From contig DFOV01000041.1 in assembly GCA_002376965.1 (NCBI GenBank), positions 1 through 7,241 of the forward strand: 7,241 bases of DNA, read 5' to 3'. Below are positions 1 to 5,339 of the stretch, piece after piece. The notes beneath the pieces are model-generated. The model worked only from the letters and a program-made list of their open reading frames with translations, was not told the origin of the DNA and searched no databases. Source of the DNA: Gammaproteobacteria bacterium UBA3532 (GTDB lineage Bacteria; Pseudomonadota; Gammaproteobacteria; Enterobacterales; UBA3532). Positions within the stretch are counted from its first letter, which is position 1; the number at the start of each line of letters is the position of its first letter. The position numbers and the translations under genes were made by a program.

Positions 1-1455
1 AATGAGTTGCAGTTTGAGCAGGCTCTCAACAAGTTTTCCGCATTACAGCTGCATTTTCCAGGATATGAAGACACAGAAGACAAAATCCTCGCAGCCAAGT
101 CGGGCGTGTTCTCAACATCCTTTATTCATTTGTTGGAACAAGGCGAAGCAGATAAAGCCCACCAGATGTTTGTTGATGCCGCTAGTGAACCGTCGTTTGA
201 CAAGATCAAAGCCAAGCTGGGGCCTGTTGTGGCTTTGGTGTCGCAGTTTTTCTCACAAATGGCTGCAGAAGCCACGCGCGAGCAAGCCTATTATATTGCC
301 TACACTCGCTTTCGCCAGTCGAATGAAATCAAACAGTTGATGGAAATGGATACCCAAACTTCCAGCGTTGAAAAAGAGGGATTTATTCAGCAATTGTTGA
401 AGCTGTCTCAGCAAGCACAGCAACAAGAAAAGCCTGGACTGGCGCTTGGGTTGGTGAAAGTGGTGGAAGAGCTGGCACCGCAGACCGATGGGTTGCGCCG
501 TGAACTGCGCGAGCGCTTGGAATCTGTTGAAGACGTTGCGGTTAAAGGGGTTTCTACTTCAACCTTTGGTCACGGCGTCGGGCAGGAAAATTTAGGCAGC
601 GCTATTTCGTCCCGCATTACTCAATATTTATTCAAGGCCATTCCAAGGGACATACGTATTGTTGAGCGCGAACAATTGGCCGCTGTTTTACGCGAGCAAA
701 GCCTGACTGACGAAGATTCGGCAACGGCATTGGCAGCAGCTGACTATTTTATTGAAGGGAACATCCTGGAAGCCAAGGTGGATAGCAGTGTCAAGAAAGG
801 AGCCAAAACCATGCGGGTAGTAACGGGTACACGCCAAGTGCCAAATCCCGCCTATGAAGCTTGGTCGCAAGGCACCAAGCAAACAGCGGCACCTCCAGGG
901 ACTCTCAGTGAAGAAATTCTGGAAAACGTATCGGTGAATATTCAAAACCATCGTAAAGTTGGGCTATATTCTGCCGCCTATCGGCTCATTGAGTCTGATA
1001 CTGCAAGGGTTGTTTTTACCGACACCGTCAGTGAAAACGTTGTATACAATGATCAAAGCAGTGAAGGCGTGCAAATAGGTGATTTTGTATCTGAGCACAA
1101 GTTTGCAGAGCTGCCTTCGGATATTGAGATCCTGGAATCTTTAAGTATTAAAGTATCCGAAAAAATTGGTGAAAAGCTGGTCGGCGTATTGCGAAATCCT
1201 GAGGCGCGTTATCAAAAGCGGGCGACTGAGTACCTGCTAGAAGACGACCTGAATGGCGCAGTAGAAAATTTCGGTTATGCCTATGTGATGATGGAGCGTA
1301 AATCGCTACCACCTCAGGATGTGTTGGCCGAGTTGAAAGATGTTGCTGTGAAAGCCATTGCTGAAATGGCACAAAAAGAGCGTGACCAGAAGGGCAATGC
1401 ATTTAACGGAAGTGCTCAGAAAGAAAGCGAACCAGAGGTCGAGCAATCCCTATAG
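1..1455 (+). CDS. CsgG-like domain protein with helical-repeat-like flanks (5' partial)
   Basis: The frame is open from base 1 (AAT GAG TTG...) to TAG at 1453-1455, so this is the 3' part of a longer gene. The TTG at base 7 has no ribosome site in view and is not taken as a start. From about 1 to 530 the product is helical and rich in Gln, Glu and Ala, resembling TPR-type repeats. From about 533 to 1180 it resembles the CsgG/FlgO-like fold: a short beta strand, a Gly-rich turn, a helix (SSRITQYLFKAI), then the family-like motif IVEREQLAAVLREQSL near 658-705 and a strand ending ADYFIEGNI. A segment at 811-858 (TGTRQVPNPAYEAW) is of a kind I associate with CsgG-like proteins. A last TPR-like helix pair lies near 1207-1300. 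Proteins of this type usually act in the periplasm or at the outer membrane, but the signal peptide or lipobox would be off the window. No curli genes are seen. The specific role is unknown; the domain assignment is by eye. Confidence 0.75.
   Translation, partial: NELQFEQALNKFSALQLHFPGYEDTEDKILAAKSGVFSTSFIHLLEQGEADKAHQMFVDAASEPSFDKIKAKLGPVVALVSQFFSQMAAEATREQAYYIAYTRFRQSNEIKQLMEMDTQTSSVEKEGFIQQLLKLSQQAQQQEKPGLALGLVKVVEELAPQTDGLRRELRERLESVEDVAVKGVSTSTFGHGVGQENLGSAISSRITQYLFKAIPRDIRIVEREQLAAVLREQSLTDEDSATALAAADYFIEGNILEAKVDSSVKKGAKTMRVVTGTRQVPNPAYEAWSQGTKQTAAPPGTLSEEILENVSVNIQNHRKVGLYSAAYRLIESDTARVVFTDTVSENVVYNDQSSEGVQIGDFVSEHKFAELPSDIEILESLSIKVSEKIGEKLVGVLRNPEARYQKRATEYLLEDDLNGAVENFGYAYVMMERKSLPPQDVLAELKDVAVKAIAEMAQKERDQKGNAFNGSAQKESEPEVEQSL
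1450..1455. other. Convergent stop-stop overlap on palindrome CTATAG
   Basis: The 3' ends of the + strand CsgG-like gene and the minus-strand hybrid kinase gene overlap by exactly six bases, CTATAG, which is its own reverse complement. Both strands therefore read CTA TAG, Leu-stop, so each protein ends in Leu (QSL and HWL). There is no room for an intergenic terminator: any termination signal for either transcript must lie inside the opposing gene. Confidence 0.9.
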
Positions 1456-3864
1456 CCAATGTTCTAACTTTTCGCGAAATATATCCAATTCAAATGGCTT
1501 GGACAGGTAGTCATTCATGCCTGCTTCCAAGCACTTTTCACGGTCGCCTTTCATTGCGTTGGCTGTCATCGCGACGATAGCGATGTTGGTATGACAGTCG
1601 CCTCCAGCGCCTTGTCGGATCTGCTGGCTGGCTTCGAAGCCATCCATCACTGGCATTTGGCAATCCATAAATATTAGAGAGTATGGGGCCTCCTCTGAAG
1701 CCGCTTTCTTCAGGCGGTCTAGTGCTTGCTGCCCATCTGCTGCGAAGTCTGGTGTCAGGTTGAAGGAGGCAAGAACGCCACCAGCGACCTCCTGGTTGAT
1801 CATGTTGTCTTCTACAACCAGTATTCGGCTGTTTGCGGGCCATTGGTAGCTGGTGGATGATGGTTGTTGTTCAAGTGATTGAGTGTCATCATAGTTTTCT
1901 GCAGGGTTGTTGATAATGGCTAGTGCCTGGGCCAATCCAGACTGGGTAATAGGGCGAGTGATATGCACGCAACTGATACCCTGAGCCGTAATCAATGAGT
2001 CACTGGATTGAGATATTGGGTGCATACAGGCTACGAGGGGTTGTCGCTCGCTTGGTAACGCCTTGATCGATTCAACAAGCGGCAAGTGGTTTGCGTCTTG
2101 CTCGATAAAACACATGGTGATGCGTGGATGGCTGGCATTGGTGATGAATTGCTTTGCATGTTCCAGGTTGCCAGTTGCCTCGACGTTAGCGCCTTGTTGC
2201 TCAAGCAGGCTTGTCAGGTAGGTTCGACCGAATGCTTGCGTATCGAGGATACAGTAGTGATGACCGGCTAACGAGGGCAGGTTGTGTCTACCGGACGTCA
2301 CTGCTGGTTCAAGACGTAATGCAATGCTAAAACAGGTGCCTTGGCCTTCTTTACTGCTCAGCTTTACTTCACCTTGCATTAGCTGACAGAGACGTTTGAC
2401 TATCGCCAATCCCAATCCGGTTCCCCCATATTTTCGTGTGGTTGACACATCGGCTTGATTAAATGGGGTGAACAAATTCCCTTGTTTGTCTTCTGGAATG
2501 CCAATGCCGCTATCAATGACATCGCACTCAAATAATATTTTTTCATTTTCAGATCGGGTTCTGGCAACAATTTGAATACCGCCGCTCTCAGTAAACTTCA
2601 CTGCGTTACCGACAAGATTGGTCAGTATCTGGCGTATTCGTCCTTCATCGCCTTTCACATGGGCAAACTGCAAACCTATCGTATTCACAACAATCTCGAG
2701 GCCCTTATCCTGTGCTCGATAGGCCATAGCTTCGCTAAACTCTTCCAATGTGGTCAACATGTTGAAATCACGCAGCTCCAGATCAAGCTTTCCTGCGTCG
2801 ATTTTAGAGAAGTCCAGAATATCGTTTATCAAAGTAAGCAGAGATTGGGCGCTGGATTGAGCCACAGAGACTTTGTGTTGTTGTTGCTCGGTCAGCGGCG
2901 TTTGCAGTAACAAGCCCAGCATGCCCAAAACGCCGTTCATTGGTGTGCGAATTTCATGGCTCATCATGGCTAAAAACTCGCTTTTGGCTTGGGCCGCTCG
3001 CTCGGCCTTCTCGTTTAAAAGTCGCAAAGTACTTTGATTTCTTTTTAATTGAGTTATGTCGGTCCTAACTGATATATATGAATATGGTTTACCTGATTTA
3101 TTTAAGTAAGGTGCTATTGTGGTATCGACCCAGTAAAGTGAGCCGTCCTTGGCGCGATTACATACTTCACCGTGCCAAACATTCCCAGCAACGACTGTTT
3201 TAAACATATTGCGCCAAAAACTTTGGCTATGATGGCCAGAGTTAATCATGCGATGATTTTGTCCGATGATTTCGCTAAGTTTATAGCCACTAATTTCACA
3301 GAAGCGTTGATTCGCATAGGTAATAGTGCCTTTTACATCGGTCACGGCAACAATGACATGCTCGTCTAGTGCAAATCGTTGAACATTTAGATCGTTTAAC
3401 GCTTCTTTTGCTTTTAACTCTGCTTGCTTGCGTGCTTCAATCTCTCGTTTGAGCTGACTGTTTGTCGCCTCCAAATCTTTTTTCTGATGATACAGGCGCA
3501 GTAATGAGCTGATTTTGGCTTTTAATACCTTGTCGTTGATAGGTTTGGTGATGTAATCAGTCGCTCCAGAAAGATAGCCCTGCAGGCGGTGATCATCGTC
3601 GCTAAAAGCTGCCGTCAGAAATATGACCGGTACATCGGTAGTTTCAGGGTTCTCACGGATCGATTCACAGACTTCATAGCCATCCATTTCTGGCATTTGG
3701 ATATCGAGCAGTATGGCCGCGTATTCATTTTCTAACGTTAGCATCAGGGCATCGAAGCCGTTTGATGCTTCATGTAATACAACATCCATGTCGCGAAGTA
3801 GCATCTTTAATGCGGCGCGATTGGCTTCAATGTCATCGACAATCAACAGGCTTGCTTGGGTCAT
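1450..3864 (-). CDS. Hybrid sensor histidine kinase, REC-PAS-HisKA-HATPase-pseudoREC-REC
   Basis: An 804-residue soluble sensor kinase with no signal peptide or membrane segment, so probably cytoplasmic. An N-terminal receiver (about 5-122) has acidic D10/D11, phospho-acceptor D54, T84 and K107. A charged helix, probably coiled coil (about 124-165), leads to a PAS domain (about 162-272) with the [10 protein letters not shown] and [16 protein letters not shown] stretches common in PAS sensors; its ligand cannot be told. HisKA (about 290-358) carries H303 in MSHEIRTP. HATPase (about 400-517) has N420 in the N box, DSGIGI (451-456) and GGTGLGLAI (480-488). A degenerate receiver (about 530-652) follows, then an intact one (about 678-804) with E685/D686, D734, T767 and K789. 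No Hpt domain is present. The ATG start overlaps the cheB stop (ATGA), with GGAG 8 nt upstream. The N-terminal receiver means the kinase may itself be phosphorylated by a partner, perhaps the upstream kinase (inference). Confidence 0.95.
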   Translation of the reverse strand: MTQASLLIVDDIEANRAALKMLLRDMDVVLHEASNGFDALMLTLENEYAAILLDIQMPEMDGYEVCESIRENPETTDVPVIFLTAAFSDDDHRLQGYLSGATDYITKPINDKVLKAKISSLLRLYHQKKDLEATNSQLKREIEARKQAELKAKEALNDLNVQRFALDEHVIVAVTDVKGTITYANQRFCEISGYKLSEIIGQNHRMINSGHHSQSFWRNMFKTVVAGNVWHGEVCNRAKDGSLYWVDTTIAPYLNKSGKPYSYISVRTDITQLKRNQSTLRLLNEKAERAAQAKSEFLAMMSHEIRTPMNGVLGMLGLLLQTPLTEQQQHKVSVAQSSAQSLLTLINDILDFSKIDAGKLDLELRDFNMLTTLEEFSEAMAYRAQDKGLEIVVNTIGLQFAHVKGDEGRIRQILTNLVGNAVKFTESGGIQIVARTRSENEKILFECDVIDSGIGIPEDKQGNLFTPFNQADVSTTRKYGGTGLGLAIVKRLCQLMQGEVKLSSKEGQGTCFSIALRLEPAVTSGRHNLPSLAGHHYCILDTQAFGRTYLTSLLEQQGANVEATGNLEHAKQFITNASHPRITMCFIEQDANHLPLVESIKALPSERQPLVACMHPISQSSDSLITAQGISCVHITRPITQSGLAQALAIINNPAENYDDTQSLEQQPSSTSYQWPANSRILVVEDNMINQEVAGGVLASFNLTPDFAADGQQALDRLKKAASEEAPYSLIFMDCQMPVMDGFEASQQIRQGAGGDCHTNIAIVAMTANAMKGDREKCLEAGMNDYLSKPFELDIFREKLEHWL

Positions 3865-4430
3865 GGAGTGTTCTCCGCCATTGCGTTTAGCAGGCTGATA
3901 ATGCCTTCAGGATCTTCTTGGTAGTCGACATCAATCGCCTCGACAATGCGTCGAGGCAGGGTATTAAATGTAGTGCCGTCTGGTCGAAGGCATATCGTCA
4001 GGCCACCTAGCACTTTAACCTGTTTCATACCCGCAACCCCATCGCTGCTGGCGCCAGACAAAGCCACTGCAACGACATCGTGTTGATAGTATTCGGCAGC
4101 TGTTTCAAATAACACGTCAATGCTTGGACGAACGCTATTTACCGGTTCATCAACGGAGAGGGCCAGCTGACCTGATTGCTCAACCAATAAGTGGTAATTG
4201 GCTGGCGCTACATAGGCATGCCCAGGTTGAGGTAGGGTTTTATCTGCGGCCTGCACGACATTGATTGATGTCGAGGTGTCTAATACTGAGGCGAGTTGGC
4301 TAGTTTGCCCATTCGGTAAGTGGCCAACGATGATAATGGGCAGCCGATACTGTTCGGGTAAGGCAGCCAAAATCTGTTGAGCCAACGCTATCCCGCCGGC
4401 AGAAAAGCCTAAAACTACTGAGCGGTACAT
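3861..4430 (-). CDS. cheB: Stand-alone CheB-type protein-glutamate methylesterase (no receiver)
   Basis: A 189-residue protein matching only the catalytic half of CheB, which hydrolyses glutamate methyl esters (and deamidates glutamine) on chemoreceptors. The Ser-His-Asp triad is visible: S10 in GFSAGG, H37 in VGHLPNG and D130 in SGASSDGVAGM. The segment HAYVAPANYHLLVE (71-84) matches the conserved CheB core. The usual N-terminal receiver and linker, which restrain the esterase until phosphorylated, are absent. The start is firm: GGGAG sits 7 nt upstream and the catalytic strand begins at once (MYRSVVLGFS). The gene overlaps cheR by 16 bp at its start and the downstream kinase by 4 bp (ATGA) at its end. 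Any control may come in trans from a kinase receiver or from the amount made; the target is unknown because no chemoreceptor gene is in view. Domain identity is confident; the substrate is not. Confidence 0.93.
   Translation of the reverse strand: MYRSVVLGFSAGGIALAQQILAALPEQYRLPIIIVGHLPNGQTSQLASVLDTSTSINVVQAADKTLPQPGHAYVAPANYHLLVEQSGQLALSVDEPVNSVRPSIDVLFETAAEYYQHDVVAVALSGASSDGVAGMKQVKVLGGLTICLRPDGTTFNTLPRRIVEAIDVDYQEDPEGIISLLNAMAENTP
3873..3876 (-). promoter_or_regulatory. Ribosome binding site of the REC-PAS hybrid kinase
   Basis: On the minus strand GGAG lies 8 nt before the ATG at 3864, inside the last codons of the CheB gene. Together with the ATGA overlap it supports this start and suggests translational coupling to cheB. 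Confidence 0.65.
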
Positions 4431-5287
4431 GTTTCATCTCCCGTACAGTTGGATACCTCTGACATAACACGCCGAAAAATGCGCTGTTCGTTGTGAGTAG
4501 GGATAAACAAAGTGCCGAGGCTTTCGTGGTTTATATTCTCGGCATTGCCTAGCACCAAGGTTCCGCCACGTTGCAGGCTGTCATAAAACAAACGGATGAC
4601 CTTTTGTTGCAGGGTGTTATCGAAATAGATCAATACATTACGACAGACCACCAGCTGGGCTTCTACAAAACAATCATCCTGATCCAGATTGTGTTCCATA
4701 AAGTCAACGCGCTGGCGCAACTCGGGATCAATCATGCAATCTGCGGCCTCTACGCTCAGGTAATCGCTTAGACTATGGGAGCCGCCAGATGCCGCGTAAT
4801 TTTCGCTCCACTCGATCAATTTTTCTTTGGGCCAGCGGCCTTTACGTGCTATTGCCAAAGATTCTTTATTGATGTCGGTGGCAAAAATGTGGCTTTTATG
4901 CAGCAGCCCCAGCTCTTTTAGCAGAATCAATAGCGAGTAGGTTTCTTCGCCATGACTGCAGCCTGCCTGCCAGATATTAATCATGGGATAGCTGCCTAGT
5001 CGGGGCAATATATCTTGGCGCAGGCTTCGCCAAACGTCCGGGTCACGAAAAAAGCTGGATACCTGAACGGTAATAGTGTTTACCACTACTTGAGCCAGGG
5101 TTTCATCATAAAGTAAGCGCGGGAGCAGGGTGGTTAGATGAGGTACATCAAGGTACTCTTTCAAGTTGCGCAAGCGACGTTTTAATGAAGCTTTGGCGTA
5201 GTGCTCAAATCCATAACCGTAGCGTTGACGCAGTGCCTGCACGAATAAATCCACTTCAATATTTTCTATCTCATGGGGTGGCTTCAC
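4415..5287 (-). CDS. cheR: CheR-type SAM-dependent protein-glutamate methyltransferase
   Basis: A 290-residue protein of the CheR family, which transfers a methyl group from S-adenosylmethionine to glutamate side chains, classically on chemoreceptors. The N-terminal helical subdomain (about 8-75) includes the basic stretch SLKRRLRNLKEYL. Next are VSSFFRDP (77-83, the family's FFRDP motif), the SAM-binding loop AGCSHGEETYS (108-118), FATDIN (135-140) whose Asp is expected to hold the SAM ribose, and CRNVLIYFD (215-223). Length fits a single-domain CheR; no TPR, PAS or kinase is fused to it. The SHG in the loop replaces the more common STG, a variant I associate with CheR proteins found beside sensor kinases. 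The start is GTG, with AAGGG 8 nt upstream and an in-frame TAG a few codons further back; no ATG alternative exists. The extreme C-terminus (ETCTAQ) is encoded in the overlap with cheB. Translation is probably coupled to the upstream kinase, whose stop is 24 bp away. Confidence 0.95.
   Translation of the reverse strand: MKPPHEIENIEVDLFVQALRQRYGYGFEHYAKASLKRRLRNLKEYLDVPHLTTLLPRLLYDETLAQVVVNTITVQVSSFFRDPDVWRSLRQDILPRLGSYPMINIWQAGCSHGEETYSLLILLKELGLLHKSHIFATDINKESLAIARKGRWPKEKLIEWSENYAASGGSHSLSDYLSVEAADCMIDPELRQRVDFMEHNLDQDDCFVEAQLVVCRNVLIYFDNTLQQKVIRLFYDSLQRGGTLVLGNAENINHESLGTLFIPTHNEQRIFRRVMSEVSNCTGDETCTAQ
4438..4442 (-). promoter_or_regulatory. Ribosome binding site of cheB
   Basis: GGGAG on the minus strand, 7 nt before the ATG at 4430, lies within the 3' end of cheR. 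It supports the chosen start and the 16-bp overlap. A second ATG at 4437 lies in another frame and does not encode CheB. Confidence 0.7.
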
Positions 5288-5295
5288 GCTGATTA

Positions 5296-5300
5296 CCCTT
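5296..5300 (-). promoter_or_regulatory. Ribosome binding site deciding the GTG start of cheR
   Basis: AAGGG on the minus strand, 8 nt before the GTG at 5287. It is a moderate Shine-Dalgarno match in the 24-bp gap after the upstream kinase stop. Because no ATG is available in frame, it supports GTG initiation. Confidence 0.6.
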
Positions 5301-5301
5301 A

Positions 5302-5339
5302 GTTTATTCGGCTATTGTTGGTTTATCCGGCTATTGTCG
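5302..5339. repeat. 19-bp tandem duplication spanning the end of the triple-receiver kinase gene
   Basis: Two adjacent 19-bp copies, 5302-5320 and 5321-5339, share the consensus GTTTATYCGGCTATTGTYG (17 of 19 identical). They cover the last codons and stop of the kinase gene and part of the gap before cheR. The unit is not a multiple of three, so the second copy is read in a different frame and supplies the present TAG stop (5312-5314). Confidence 0.9.

Noticed and set aside
7..9. TTG as the start of the CsgG-like gene
   Set aside because: The frame is open to the window edge and no ribosome site can be judged in six bases; the protein at this point is already within a helical repeat.
2..340. 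Open frame on the + strand beginning with ATG at base 2
   Set aside because: It runs out of frame over the CsgG-like gene, has a Ser/Arg/Lys-rich product with no recognisable fold, and ends inside the real gene.
1470..1479. Palindrome TTTCGCGAAA near the convergent gene ends, considered as a terminator stem
   Set aside because: It has no loop or flanking T-run and lies in kinase codons (FREK); the stem is too short.
2572..2910. 112-codon open frame on the + strand
   Set aside because: It lies antisense to the HisKA-HATPase core of the second kinase, whose motifs are fully intact; no ribosome site or family motif.
3030..3120. AT-rich patch considered as an internal promoter or transferred segment
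   Set aside because: It encodes the conserved end of the PAS domain and the linker into HisKA without interruption, and no convincing -35/-10 pair directed at a gene start was found.
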